Assembly: GCA_021783525.1 (NCBI GenBank)
Contig: JAJXTT010000004.1
Span: 1 to 23,027, forward strand
Length of the DNA stretch: 23,027 nucleotides
DNA from: Pseudomonadota bacterium
Lineage (GTDB): Bacteria > Pseudomonadota > Gammaproteobacteria > Burkholderiales > Gallionellaceae
Direction: 5' to 3'
The translations under genes and the position numbers were made by a program. Shown here one piece after another: positions 1-9,500 of the stretch; positions within the stretch are counted from its first letter, which is position 1, and the number at the start of each line of letters is the position of its first letter. Below the pieces are notes generated by a model that saw only the letters and a program-made list of their open reading frames with translations, was not told where the DNA came from and searched no databases.

Positions 1-788
1 GGCCGGTCAACGACATTCTGAGCAGCGGCGAGCCTGACTTTCCCTTCTGCCTGTGCTGGGCCAATCACTCGTGGAATACGGCATGGCAGGGAACCGACAG
101 CATGCTTGTCGAACAGACTTATCCCGGCTGGGATGATCACGCGGCGCACTTTGAATGGCTCTTGAAAGCCTTCACTGACCCACGCTACATCACGATCGAT
201 GGCAAACCCGTTTTCGTCGTTTACAAGCCAGACGACATTCCGGACGTGCGCAGGGTAACCGACTACTGGCGTGAGCGCGCACTCAAGGCCGGTCTGCCGG
301 GATTGCACCTCATCGGCGTATCGCATCGCGACGAGGCATGGGATCCGCGCACACGAGGCATGGATGCCTCCACCATGCAGGCGTTGCCCGCACGCAATGG
401 GCGCATACCCCGCCGTTACCTGTGGACCAAGCTGAAATTCCTGCTTGAAGGCAACAAACATCCGCTCAGCATCTGGGACTATCAAGAGATTCTGCCGATC
501 CTGCTCAGAAGCAATCGGGTTCAATGGCCTGACTACCCTCTGGTTTTGCCGAGTTGGGACAATACGCCGCGAAGCGGCGTGCGTGGCCTGGTATTTCATG
601 ACTCGACCCCCGAGCTTTTTCGCGGCCATCTGCGCGAAGCAATCTCACGCGTCGCGGACTATCCGTCAGACGAACGCATCGTGTTCCTCAAGGCATGGAA
701 CGAGTGGGCCGAGGGCAATTATGTTGAGCCGGACCAGCGGTGGGGACGGGGCTACTTGGAAGTCATTCGGGACGAATTGAAAAGATGA
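1..788 (+). CDS. WbsX-type (GH99-like) glycosyltransferase family protein, 5' truncated
   Basis: The open frame enters at base 3 without a start codon, so the gene begins outside the window; about 260 C-terminal residues are visible. I see the hallmark FPFCLCWANHSW stretch (bases 48-83), then GKPVFVVYKPDDIPD, a WDNTPR motif, STPELF, and a C-terminal KAWNEWAEGNYVEPD block. This order matches the WbsX family of lipopolysaccharide/EPS clusters, which contains a glycoside-hydrolase-99-like barrel and is usually annotated as a glycosyltransferase. Whether such proteins transfer or trim sugar is not settled by sequence. Family members are about 350-370 residues, so roughly the first 100 are missing. 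The stop overlaps the next start as ATGA (785-788), so the two are probably translationally coupled. Probably cytoplasmic; no membrane segment is visible. Confidence 0.85.
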   Translation, partial: PVNDILSSGEPDFPFCLCWANHSWNTAWQGTDSMLVEQTYPGWDDHAAHFEWLLKAFTDPRYITIDGKPVFVVYKPDDIPDVRRVTDYWRERALKAGLPGLHLIGVSHRDEAWDPRTRGMDASTMQALPARNGRIPRRYLWTKLKFLLEGNKHPLSIWDYQEILPILLRSNRVQWPDYPLVLPSWDNTPRSGVRGLVFHDSTPELFRGHLREAISRVADYPSDERIVFLKAWNEWAEGNYVEPDQRWGRGYLEVIRDELKR

Positions 789-1762
789 GCGCCGAGTTGA
801 CCCAGCCAGACGATGCCCGGCCACTGATCTCCGTCATCATGCCCTGCTACAACGCCGCGCCCTTTCTGGACGAAGCGGTCAACTCGGTCATGCACCAGAG
901 CTATCCAAACGTGGAGTTAATCGTCATCGACGACGGCTCCAACGATGGCAGTGTGGCGATTCTGGAGCGGATGGTTGAGACCCACCCTGGGCGCATCAAG
1001 CTGCTTTTTCAGCAGCACGAGGGCCCTTATCCGGCCCGCAACCTGGGTCTGAAACATGCCGTTGGCACCCACGTCGCCTTTCTGGATGCAGATGACTGGT
1101 GGAGCAGCGATTGCCTGGAAAAACTCCATGGCGCGCTGGAACACTCACATGCCGTGCTGGCCTACTGCGGCTGGCAAAACATCGGCTTACAGGGCGGCAG
1201 GGGCGCCCCCCACGTTCCACCCGATTATGAAACTGGGGACAAGGCAGAAACGTTTCTGCGTGCCGCGGCACCCTGGCCAATCCATGCCGCGCTAGTGCGC
1301 CGAGAGGTTGTCGCAGCGATCGGCGGTTTCGACACCCATTGGCCCAGCTGCATGGACTATGACCTCTGGTTACGCATCGCGGTCGCCAATCCCATCGTGC
1401 TGGTTCCGCAAGTGATGGCGTTCTACCGGCACCACGGGAGCGGGCAGATCACCTCGAAACAATGGATCCAGGCCGAGAACTCCAGGCTGGTCAAAAACAA
1501 GTTCGTCAAGGCGAACCCTCGACTGGTCAGCCATTTCACCCAGCACAAGCTTAAGCAACTGATCGACGGGGCGTTCCTGCGTCGGGGCTACAACGCCTAC
1601 TGGCAGCGCGATCTCGCCACGGCCTGGCATATTTTCCGAAAGTCACTGCTGGTTGGCGGCTGGAGGGCGGCTGACCTTAAATACCTGATCCCGGCGTTTT
1701 TCCTGCCGCAGGCCATTTTTGTGCGATTGATCGGTTTATTGGATAGGCGCCGTTTTCAATGA
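785..1762 (+). CDS. Glycosyltransferase family 2
   Basis: A 325-residue GT-A fold transferase. Residues 15-24 give the typical SVIMPCYNAA opening, 48-52 the IDDGS nucleotide-sugar motif, and 101-104 the DADD metal-binding DXD motif. A conserved ARNLGL stretch lies between them. The remaining C-terminal part (from about 200) carries the acceptor-side region and ends in a hydrophobic stretch (YLIPAFFLPQAIFVRLIGLL) that may touch the membrane. The ATG at 785 is chosen because it overlaps the preceding stop and the conserved GT2 opening starts shortly after; the frame is open further upstream but only inside the WbsX gene. It overlaps the next gene as ATGA at 1759-1762. Donor and acceptor sugars cannot be read from the sequence. 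It most likely adds one sugar of the EPS repeat unit on the cytoplasmic face. Confidence 0.9.
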   Translation: MSAELTQPDDARPLISVIMPCYNAAPFLDEAVNSVMHQSYPNVELIVIDDGSNDGSVAILERMVETHPGRIKLLFQQHEGPYPARNLGLKHAVGTHVAFLDADDWWSSDCLEKLHGALEHSHAVLAYCGWQNIGLQGGRGAPHVPPDYETGDKAETFLRAAAPWPIHAALVRREVVAAIGGFDTHWPSCMDYDLWLRIAVANPIVLVPQVMAFYRHHGSGQITSKQWIQAENSRLVKNKFVKANPRLVSHFTQHKLKQLIDGAFLRRGYNAYWQRDLATAWHIFRKSLLVGGWRAADLKYLIPAFFLPQAIFVRLIGLLDRRRFQ

Positions 1763-3042
1763 CTCTCTACAAGACATTACTGGAAACGCCCGCCGTTCCA
1801 TGGCGCATACGCAACGCCCTGGAACGATGGACAGAAAAGGAAGCCAGTAATCATTTTCCGGCGCTGTACAGACTCCTCCATTTGGGAACCATGCGTGATC
1901 GGGTCAAGCCCCTGAGCGTTGGCCCCAAACACCACTTCTTCGGCTACTACGAGAAATCACCGTGGAATGCCTCGCAGTCCTTTGTCCTCTCCCACGAGGC
2001 AGACTTCAACGACCGGGCACCCAGGCCGGATGACCGGCTCACGCTTGGCATCATTCATGCGCAAGACGACAACCGGTTCCATCCCTTGGCCGAAACGACA
2101 GCCTGGAACTGGCAACAAGGCGCGTTGTTGCAGTGGCACCCTGCCGACCCGGAAAGACGCCTTGTTCACAATGACCGGCGAAACGGTCGGCATGTGGGCA
2201 TCGTGCGCGACATCTCCGGCGAGGAAATCGCCCTCTATGACCGCCCGATCTACGCGATCCTGCCGAATGGCAACACGGCCTTCTCGGTTAATTTTGCCCG
2301 GCTTGCCACGCACAGGCCCGGCTATGGCTATGCGGGGCCGCGCGACCCATTCGAAAACGACCCGCACCCCACACAAGACGGTATCTGGAACATGGACCTG
2401 GAGTCCGGCAAAAGCCAGCTCGTGGTGTCACTGGGCCAACTGGCAACGCTGCACCCGAAGCCTTCCATGCAGGGAGGGTTTCACTATATCAATCACATAC
2501 AGCCCAGCCGAGGCGGAACGTGGATAGCCTTCTTTCATATCTGGACAACGGGTGACAAGGGCTGGGAGGTGCGGCTTTACATCTGCAAGGCGGATGGCTC
2601 GGAACTGAGATGCCTGCTTGATACCGGCAGGATTTCCCATTACGACTGGCTGGGGGACGACGCCATCTTGGTCTGGGCCGCGCACCCCGCCACCGGGAAA
2701 GCACATTTCTTGCGCCTTGGCCTCGATGGCTCGATCGACATTTTTGGGGGCGGGGCACTCGTTGAGGATGGCCACTGTACCTTCTCCCCCGACAGGCAAT
2801 GGGTGCTGAACGACACCTATCCGGACCGGTTCGACATGCGAACACTGATGCTGGTGAAGTGGCCGGAAGGAACCCGCATCGATATCGCGCGCTTGCACTC
2901 TCCAAAGTCGCAATGGTGGGGGGAAATTCGCTGCGACCTGCACCCGCGCTGGAGCCGAGACGGAAACAAGGTGTGCATCGATTCCGTACATGCGGGCACG
3001 CGCCAGATGTACGTCGTCGATGTCAGCGAGTGGGCAGCATGA
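1759..3042 (+). CDS. WD40/TolB-like beta-propeller protein of EPS clusters, function unknown
   Basis: 427 residues without a signal peptide or membrane segment. After an N-terminal arm (1-50) comes a conserved GPKHHFFGYYEKSPWN block (55-70), then AWNWQQGALLQWHP, RPIYAILPNGNTAFSVNFAR, a SHYDWLGDD turn, EDGHCTFSPDRQWVLNDTYPD (about 336-357) and DLHPRWSRDGNKVCIDSVH (about 391-410). The repeating pattern of a short beta stretch followed by SPD or SRDG and a W/V-rich strand is that of TolB/WD40-like propeller blades; oligogalacturonate-lyase-like propellers share such His-rich blades. The conserved histidines could bind a metal or uronic acid, but this is inference. It overlaps both neighbours by ATGA, so it belongs to the EPS operon. 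No enzymatic function is claimed; it could also be a scaffold or lectin-like protein. Confidence 0.7.
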   Translation: MTLYKTLLETPAVPWRIRNALERWTEKEASNHFPALYRLLHLGTMRDRVKPLSVGPKHHFFGYYEKSPWNASQSFVLSHEADFNDRAPRPDDRLTLGIIHAQDDNRFHPLAETTAWNWQQGALLQWHPADPERRLVHNDRRNGRHVGIVRDISGEEIALYDRPIYAILPNGNTAFSVNFARLATHRPGYGYAGPRDPFENDPHPTQDGIWNMDLESGKSQLVVSLGQLATLHPKPSMQGGFHYINHIQPSRGGTWIAFFHIWTTGDKGWEVRLYICKADGSELRCLLDTGRISHYDWLGDDAILVWAAHPATGKAHFLRLGLDGSIDIFGGGALVEDGHCTFSPDRQWVLNDTYPDRFDMRTLMLVKWPEGTRIDIARLHSPKSQWWGEIRCDLHPRWSRDGNKVCIDSVHAGTRQMYVVDVSEWAA

Positions 3043-3812
3043 GTCGCGCATTGATCCTGATGTATCACCTCGTGGACAGCCCCCGTTCCAGCGAGGAACA
3101 CCGTTTCTGCACAACACCGGAAGATTTCGCCCGCCAGCTGTCATATCTGGCCGAGTCGGGTTACGTCGCCCTGTCCATGGCTCAACTTTGCGACTGCATG
3201 GAGGGCAAGGCGCCCATGCCGGGCAAGGCCGTCCACATCACGTTCGACGACGGCTTCTCCTGCGTGCTGGACCACGCTGCCCCGATACTTCAGCGCCACG
3301 ATTTCCCGGCCACCATGTTCGCCCTGTCCGACCGCCTTGGATCAAGCAACGACTGGATGACCTGCAGGGGTTTCCCCGAGCGAACGATTCTTTCCGCGGA
3401 CGGCCTGCATGCCCTTGAGGGCGCCGGGTTCACCATTGGCAGCCATACCCGGACCCATGCGCGCCTGCCTGACATTTCGATTACAGACGCGGGGGATGAA
3501 ATCCACAGCAGCAAGTCTCGTCTGGAAGACGCACTGGGAAAATCCGTGGACTACTTTGCCTACCCCTTCGGCAAGTTCAGCGATCCGGTGCGCGACCTCG
3601 TTGCCGCTGCCGGCTATCGTGCAGCCTGCTCCACCCGCTCCGGATTCAACCGCCCCGGAGAAGACCCCTACCTGCTCAGACGGATCGATGTTTTCGGCAC
3701 CGACCGCCTGTGGCAATTCCGACAGAAACTGAGATTTGGCATCAACGAAGCCACTCGCACGTATCCCCTGCGCTATCTGGGCCGCAGGGCAATGGAGCGA
3801 CTGGGCGCATAG
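3039..3812 (+). CDS. Polysaccharide deacetylase (NodB homology domain)
   Basis: 257 residues, a compact CE4/NodB deacetylase. Motif 1 TFDDG is at residues 68-72 (Asp70 as likely catalytic base, Asp71 as metal ligand). Motif 2 is SHTRTH at 135-140 (His136 and His140 as metal ligands). Motif 3 is AYPFG at 174-178. All key residues of the metal triad are present, so the protein looks active on N-acetyl or O-acetyl groups of the polysaccharide or its lipid-linked precursor. There is no signal peptide: the protein opens MSRALILMYHLVD, which is the beta-strand start of the domain, so it is predicted cytoplasmic. The ATG at 3039 overlaps the upstream stop (ATGA); a longer frame upstream lies inside the propeller gene and is not credible. 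Confidence 0.9.
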   Translation: MSRALILMYHLVDSPRSSEEHRFCTTPEDFARQLSYLAESGYVALSMAQLCDCMEGKAPMPGKAVHITFDDGFSCVLDHAAPILQRHDFPATMFALSDRLGSSNDWMTCRGFPERTILSADGLHALEGAGFTIGSHTRTHARLPDISITDAGDEIHSSKSRLEDALGKSVDYFAYPFGKFSDPVRDLVAAAGYRAACSTRSGFNRPGEDPYLLRRIDVFGTDRLWQFRQKLRFGINEATRTYPLRYLGRRAMERLGA

Positions 3813-3821
3813 GGATCAAGT

Positions 3822-4769
3822 ATGGAATTCACCGTCATCATCTGTACTTACAATCGTGCGGGCAACCTGCCCCGCTGTCTCGGTGCCCTGGCCGCGCAGC
3901 AAGGCATGGGAGATCGCGACTGGGAAGTTTTGGTGGTGGACAACAACTCATCCGACAATACGCCGAATGTGGTAGCAGATCTCGCGCAAAAACTGCCCAT
4001 CAAGGTCCGTTACGAGCGCGAGGCGGAACAGGGCCTCAACTACGCGCGCAACACAGGCATCCGGGAATCGGATGGCAAATATTTCTCCTATGTGGATGAC
4101 GACATACTCGTATCAAATATTTGGCTGTCGAGCCTGTTCAAGTCTTTCGAAGCCAACGACGCAGATGCGGTCGGCGGGCGCATTCACCTCGACCCTTCCA
4201 TCATCCTCCCCAAGTGGATACGGCCCGATACGGACATGATGGGCTTCCTCGGCTATCAGGATTTTGGCGAAGAGCCATTACGACTGGATGGCCACCGCCG
4301 TTATCCTTTCGGTGGCAACATGGCATTTAATCGCCGGGTAGTGGAACGAATCGGCTACTTCAATCCCAAGCTCGGAAGAAAGGGCGCTGGCGTCAAACGA
4401 TCGGAACTATTCAAGGGTGCGGAGACCGATTATTTCCACCGTCTCGCTGCCAGCGGAGAAGTCCGGATTTTCTACGCGCCGAGTGCAATCGTTTATCACC
4501 AGATCATGCCATTCCAACTGAAAAAGAAATACTTCCGGACCATCCACTTCAACGCCGGTTTCCAAAAGGCTTTTCACGACGACCAGCCTTATCCGCGCAG
4601 GTGGCTCGGCATTCCGCGCTTTTATTTCTCACAACTTGCGCGTGGAACGGGACGATACGCCCTGCAGGCCTTGTCCAGGGGGCCCGACTGGGCCTTCAGG
4701 CAACAGATGAATGTGGCCCATATGCTGGGAACGATGCTGGGATATCGCAAGCAATCACAAACGTCATGA
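3822..4769 (+). CDS. Glycosyltransferase family 2
   Basis: 315 residues. The N-terminus shows the GT2 opening FTVIICTYNRAGNL (3-16), the nucleotide-binding VVDNNSSDNT (38-47), LNYARNTGI (72-80) and the metal motif VDDDI (91-95). The PFGGNMAFNRRV block and the KGAETDYFHRL block supply the acceptor/catalytic side expected of this fold. The C-terminal part contains basic and aromatic residues but no clear transmembrane helix. Only nine bases separate it from the deacetylase, the only gap of that size in the operon, with a weak purine-rich ribosome site (AGGGATCAAGT) before ATG. Its stop overlaps the next start as ATGA (4766-4769). The sugar specificity is not deducible. The CTYNR/DDD style resembles the N-terminal domain of the fusion protein at 6557 more than the GT2 at 785. 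Confidence 0.9.
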   Translation: MEFTVIICTYNRAGNLPRCLGALAAQQGMGDRDWEVLVVDNNSSDNTPNVVADLAQKLPIKVRYEREAEQGLNYARNTGIRESDGKYFSYVDDDILVSNIWLSSLFKSFEANDADAVGGRIHLDPSIILPKWIRPDTDMMGFLGYQDFGEEPLRLDGHRRYPFGGNMAFNRRVVERIGYFNPKLGRKGAGVKRSELFKGAETDYFHRLAASGEVRIFYAPSAIVYHQIMPFQLKKKYFRTIHFNAGFQKAFHDDQPYPRRWLGIPRFYFSQLARGTGRYALQALSRGPDWAFRQQMNVAHMLGTMLGYRKQSQTS

Positions 4770-5605
4770 TCACAGTGGCTTTCCGTTTGGATGACCCTTC
4801 CGAAACCAGCAACCAGACGGTGGAGGCGGGCATTTTGGACGCGCTGCGGGCAAATCGCGCATCCTGTACGTTCGCGGTCATTCCGTTTCGCCTGGTGAAT
4901 GGACAACGGACCCCCCTTTCCGCCGAGCGGGCCCGCCCACTCGTCGATGCCGCCCGGGAGGGCGTCATCGAGCCCTCCTTGCACGGCTTTGTTCATGCCC
5001 GGATACACCCCGAGGCGGCCCAGCCGAGTGAATTCGTGGGGCGCTCATACGAAGATCAGCGGACCATGATCCGCGAAGGGCGTGCTCATCTCGAATCTGT
5101 TTTCGGCAAGCCCGTGGTGGGGTTCGTTCCTCCCTGGAATAGCTACGACAGCACTACGATTCGGATTCTGGAAGAGGCTGGTTTCAAGTATGTCTCTGCC
5201 GGCTGGCGCGCACCTTCGAAGCCGCATGGGCAGGTCAAGACACTGCCGCTCACGGTGCATCTGAGCGAGATTCCCCAGGCGCTTGATGAGGCGCGGCGAT
5301 TCATCAAGGCACGCCCCGTGATCGTGGTTGTGATGCACCACTACGATTTTGAGGAATCGGGGTCGGACCAGGCTTCAACCAGCGTCCCTGAATTCGCGAG
5401 CCTCCTTTCACAACTGATTTGCCAGTCGGACGTCAAGCTGCAGACGCTTGCGGAAATTTCCGGTTTCATGGCCGGGCCCGAGCTTTCCGTACGACAACAC
5501 AATGTCCGAGCAATCCATCCCTTAATGGCTCGTTTTCTTCCCAAACACTGCTTCCTGAATGCTTCGCCATGGCGCGCCATGCTGACGAAGAAATTTTTCC
5601 AATGA
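4766..5605 (+). CDS. Divergent NodB-like polysaccharide deacetylase
   Basis: 279 residues. The protein opens MITVAFRLDDPSETSN, with Asp9-Asp10 in the place of the NodB Asp-Asp pair, followed by LHGFVH (72-77; His73 and His77 as the H-x3-H metal pair) and FVPPWN (120-125), the equivalent of the third NodB motif. A late VVMHHYDF stretch (188-195) supplies further histidines. This is the DUF2334/divergent NodB style seen in EPS loci. Metal ligands are all conserved, so catalysis is plausible. The start at 4766 is preferred because it overlaps the upstream stop and begins exactly at the first domain strand; there is no signal peptide. The last 60 or so residues after HHYDF are less conserved in appearance. 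With the gene at 3039 it gives the operon two distinct deacetylases, which probably act on different sugars or stages. Confidence 0.8.
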   Translation: MITVAFRLDDPSETSNQTVEAGILDALRANRASCTFAVIPFRLVNGQRTPLSAERARPLVDAAREGVIEPSLHGFVHARIHPEAAQPSEFVGRSYEDQRTMIREGRAHLESVFGKPVVGFVPPWNSYDSTTIRILEEAGFKYVSAGWRAPSKPHGQVKTLPLTVHLSEIPQALDEARRFIKARPVIVVVMHHYDFEESGSDQASTSVPEFASLLSQLICQSDVKLQTLAEISGFMAGPELSVRQHNVRAIHPLMARFLPKHCFLNASPWRAMLTKKFFQ

Positions 5606-6552
5606 AAACGAACTCCTGCGGACCGATTTTTGTCGTGGGTGCCCCCCGCTCCGGAACCACCTTGCTGCAGCGCATGCTGCGCTCTCATCCGCAGATTTCT
5701 TCGCCCACCGGCGAGTCCCATTTCGTCGTTCCGCTGCTTACCCATGCGGCCACGTACGGGGATTTGTCGGCGCGTGAAAATGTTATCGCGGTTCTGCATG
5801 ACATGCATCGGATCAGCGCCGAGTTCATGGAAACCGACCTTCACGGTGTCCGATTTGATATCGAGGCCCTGGCCAATGCGATTCACGAACGTGGCGTGCA
5901 CACGATGCCACAAGTAATCGACACGCTGTTCCGCCTCAACGCGGAAGGCGAAGGCAAAGCGAGATGGCTGGACAAGACCCCCTATTACATTCACCACATT
6001 CCCCTGCTTGCCGCGATCTTCCCGGACGCGCAGTTCGTTCAAATCATCCGGGACGGGCGGGACGCGGTGCTCTCGATGCTGGAACGCAACGTGGATATCC
6101 GGGTTTTCAGTTTTTACCAAGGCGCAAAGCTGTGGAAGCGATACGTAGATGCAGGGCGCATGATGGGGGCCATCTTGCCAGCAGAGCGCTACCTGGAATT
6201 CCGGTTCGAGGACATGCTGAATGAGCAGGAGGAGACTTTGCGACGGGTCTGCACTTTCCTGGGCGTCGAATTCAGCGAGCACGTGATTGACTTCCAGAAA
6301 TCCCGCGATCCCATGAACAAGACGCCCCTTCTCAGGGGAGGCATCAAACGCGACAACCAGGAAAAATGGCGGGACCACATGACACTTGGGCAACTCCGGA
6401 CATTCGAGTCAGTCGCCGGAAGCACGCTCACCGCATGCGGCTACCCGCTCACTGCCCCGGGTGGAAAGCCGGGGCTTTTTTCAAGAGCGTACTGGTCTCT
6501 CCACGATCAACTCATGCAGCGCATGAACCCGCACCCACGGAACGCGCACTGA
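5602..6552 (+). CDS. PAPS-dependent sulfotransferase
   Basis: 316 residues. The 5'-phosphosulfate-binding loop GAPRSGTTLLQRML is at 13-26, and the 3'-phosphate-binding motif IIRDGRDAVLSM at 148-159; both are typical of the Sulfotransfer_3 family, which moves sulfate from PAPS to hydroxyl groups of glycans or lipids. The domain's usual ending (FESVAGSTLTACGYPL) is reached at about residue 282, leaving about 33 extra residues. That tail begins exactly where the mRNA can form a strong intrinsic terminator (6454-6481). The start overlaps the deacetylase stop as ATGA (5602-5605). Four bases separate the stop from the next gene. Predicted cytoplasmic. It probably sulfates the EPS or its lipid-linked intermediate; the exact acceptor is unknown. 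A second, unrelated-looking sulfotransferase lies at 14706-15596. Confidence 0.88.
   Translation: MKTNSCGPIFVVGAPRSGTTLLQRMLRSHPQISSPTGESHFVVPLLTHAATYGDLSARENVIAVLHDMHRISAEFMETDLHGVRFDIEALANAIHERGVHTMPQVIDTLFRLNAEGEGKARWLDKTPYYIHHIPLLAAIFPDAQFVQIIRDGRDAVLSMLERNVDIRVFSFYQGAKLWKRYVDAGRMMGAILPAERYLEFRFEDMLNEQEETLRRVCTFLGVEFSEHVIDFQKSRDPMNKTPLLRGGIKRDNQEKWRDHMTLGQLRTFESVAGSTLTACGYPLTAPGGKPGLFSRAYWSLHDQLMQRMNPHPRNAH
6454..6481 (+). terminator. Intrinsic-terminator-like hairpin inside the sulfotransferase gene
   Basis: A perfect 7-bp stem GCCCCGG (6454-6460) and CCGGGGC (6469-6475) closes an 8-base loop (6461-6468) and is followed at once by six T residues (6476-6481). This is the full structure of a Rho-independent terminator on the coding strand. 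It lies 71 bases before the stop codon of the sulfotransferase gene and about 75 bases before the start of the GT2/sulfatase-like gene. A translating ribosome would cover the stem, so it would act mainly when translation lags: a possible polarity or attenuation site. It could also be the relic of an older gene end, or chance in GC-rich sequence. Confidence 0.6.
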
Positions 6553-6556
6553 AGGC

Positions 6557-9500
6557 ATGAGCCTCTGCATTCTGATTTGCACGCACAATCGCGCCGACCT
6601 GCTTGAAAGGGTATTGACCTCGATTAATGCGGCAGCACGCCCCCAGATGCCTGTACAGATTCTGGTGGCGGCCAATGCCTGCAGCGACGATACCGCGACT
6701 CGGATGTTGGCCTATCAAGCGCAACAAGCCCGCAACGACTGGCTGCCATTGCGGCTCATTGAAGTGCCGACGCCCGGCAAATCCCATGCACTGAATCGCG
6801 CCATCCCGGAGATCCACACGGAACTGATTGCCTTTGTCGATGACGACCACCGGGTCGATGTGAACTACCTGACCGCCATCGAGGAGGCGGCGAAAACCTG
6901 GCCCAATGCCGGCCTGTATTGCGGCCGCATCCTGCCGGATTGGGAAGGCACCGAGCCTACCTGGGTACATGACGAAGGCCCTTACCGGATCTACCCTCTG
7001 CCGGTCCCACGTTACGAACAGGGCGATGTGCCCAAGACCATCTCGGCAGAAGAAGGGCCGATACCCGGTGGCGGAAATCTGGTGATTCGTCGTCATGTTT
7101 TTGAACTGGCCGGGCAATTTTCCACCGAGCTCGGGCCTCAAGGCCACAATCTGGGTGGTGGCGAGGATAGCGAATTCGTGCTTCGAGCCATGTCCCGCAA
7201 CGTCAGTTGCCAGTATGTGCCGGAGATCGTGCAGCACCACTATGTCGATATCGACCGGTTGCGGCTTGGATATCTGCTGAAAAAAAGTTATCAGCGCACG
7301 CGTTCGACGTCACGCATTCACGGCAACGGCACCGTTCCGCTCTATATGTGGCGCAAGCTCACTGAATATGGTTTTCACGGCATCTTCAGTTTGTCGTGGG
7401 CCAAGCGGCGGTTTTACTGGGTGAGAACGGCGGCCGCCCTCGGTGAAATAAAGGGCCGCAGCGAATCCGGTTATCGCTGCAAACGCCTGAAGCTCCCCCC
7501 CGATCGTGGCATGCTGTTCGTAGAAGGTTTGTCGATTTTCACCGTTGCCTGCGGGTTGATCGCCTGGTTTTTCAGCGGCACCGCGCGTTGGCAGGGTGTG
7601 TTACCGGCGATGGGCGTGGCGGCGCTGGGAACCGCAGCGCTATTGGCCGTATCCCTGTCGAATTTTTCACAAACAGGGCCAAGCATTCGCGAGGAAGTGC
7701 GGACGCTATATCGGCGCTACACGCTCGTTGCCCTCGCCCGCCTGTCTGCCTGGACATTTGCCATCATGCTGTTCACCGCCGGTGCGGGCGTGCTGATGTA
7801 CTTCATGATTAGCACAGGGCTCGGCGCGAGATGGTCAACAGGATTCGCCGTCATTGCCGCCCTCCTGGGTATCGTGAGTGCCTTCCTATTCCAGTTTATC
7901 CACAAGCTGCGTTTCAATCCGGGCCTGTTGGTGGCATCGATGCATTACCGCACAAGTCGGCTGTACCGCCTGTGGCACCGGATGACGCCAACATGCATTT
8001 CACGCATCCAGTCTGTGGCGGCGGGGGTGGCCGGGCTGTTGTTCGTGGCCGCATCCTGGCAACTCGCGCGGGAAAATCGAATAGGAGACTTGATCGCATT
8101 GTGGGCCGCCACCCTGTTCTTCACGGGGGCGACCCTCTGGACATCGTGGCAACCGCAGGCACGCCCACCACGCCGCATCGCTGAACGCGCTGCCGATTCG
8201 CCGCCAAACATTCTGATGATCGGCTCCGACACCCTGCGTGCCGACCGTTTGGGCGCGTTGGGATACCACCGCGCCTTGACCCCCCATATCGACCGACTGG
8301 GCGAAGCTGGTGTGCTCTTCGCCAACTGCTATGTACCCTGCGCGCGCACAGCGCCCAGCCTTGTTTCATTGCTGACGGGGACCTGGCCCCATACGCATGG
8401 AATCCGCGACAATTACGTAGACGATGAGAACACCAGGCTGAAGATGGACGCCCTGCCCACCTTGCTTAAACGGCTTGGCTATCGTTCAGCCGCCATTTCG
8501 GACTGGTGTGGCGGCGACATGGGCAAGCTCTCCTTCGGCTTCGATTACACCGATCTGCCTGAGGACCAATGGAATCTCAAATACCTGATTCGTCAGGGTC
8601 CCAAGGATTTGCGTCTGTTTCTTACGCTTTTCATTCACAACCGTCTGGGGCGCCTGCTTCTGCCCGAACTGTACTATCTTGGCGGTGTGCCACTTACCGC
8701 ACCAATGGGCAAGCGAGCACGCCGCCTGGTGTCGCGCCTTGCCGCAAGCGCGCAGCCGTTTTTCCTCAACGTATTCTATTCCACCACCCACCCGCCGTTT
8801 GCGTCCGAATGGCCGTGGTACACGCACTTCTCCGACCCGGCCTATGCCGGCGAATCAAAGTTCGCGATGGCACGGCTTACCGACCCGTTCGACATCATCA
8901 GACGCCAGGGGGCGCCCAAGGAGGAATTTGATCTTGATCAGATCATCGACTTGTATGACGGCTGCGTGGCCGCGTTCGACGACGAGGTCGGCAAGATGCT
9001 GCAGCATATCGAGCAAAGCGGGCTCGCCGACAACACGATCATCGTGGTCTATTCGGATCATGGCATGGAGTTCTTCGAGCACGACACCTGGGGGCAGGGC
9101 AATTCAGCGGTGGGCGAAGCCAGCCCACGCATTCCGCTAGTGATGCATGACCCGCGCAGACCCGCACGCGGTAGGATTGACAACGTCGTACGCTCGATCG
9201 ATCTGGCCCCGACCTTGATGGAACTAACCGGCGCCAAGATCCCCGACAGCATGGAGGGCGTATCGCTGGCAAGCTGTTGGGAGCAGCCCGGGCAATGCCC
9301 GCAACTCGACGCCTTCAACGAAACCGGCATCTGGATTGCCGACATCCCCGGCCTGCCCGAGCAGCACCTGCGCTATCCGGACCTGCTGGAGCTCATGGAA
9401 GTGCCCGCGCGCGAAAGCGGCACTTTGGCGATCAAATCGCAATACAAGTGCATCACACTCGCCGCCAAGGACCGCATGATTCGCCGCGGGAAATGGAAGC

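Noticed and set aside
5341..6393. A 350-codon minus-strand frame opposite the deacetylase and sulfotransferase genes
   Set aside because: It crosses the junction of two well-supported plus-strand genes and has no recognisable content.
7282..7310. Run of seven A residues in the fusion gene as a possible frameshift site
   Set aside because: The reading frame continues intact on both sides with consistent domain content, so there is no evidence for a shift.
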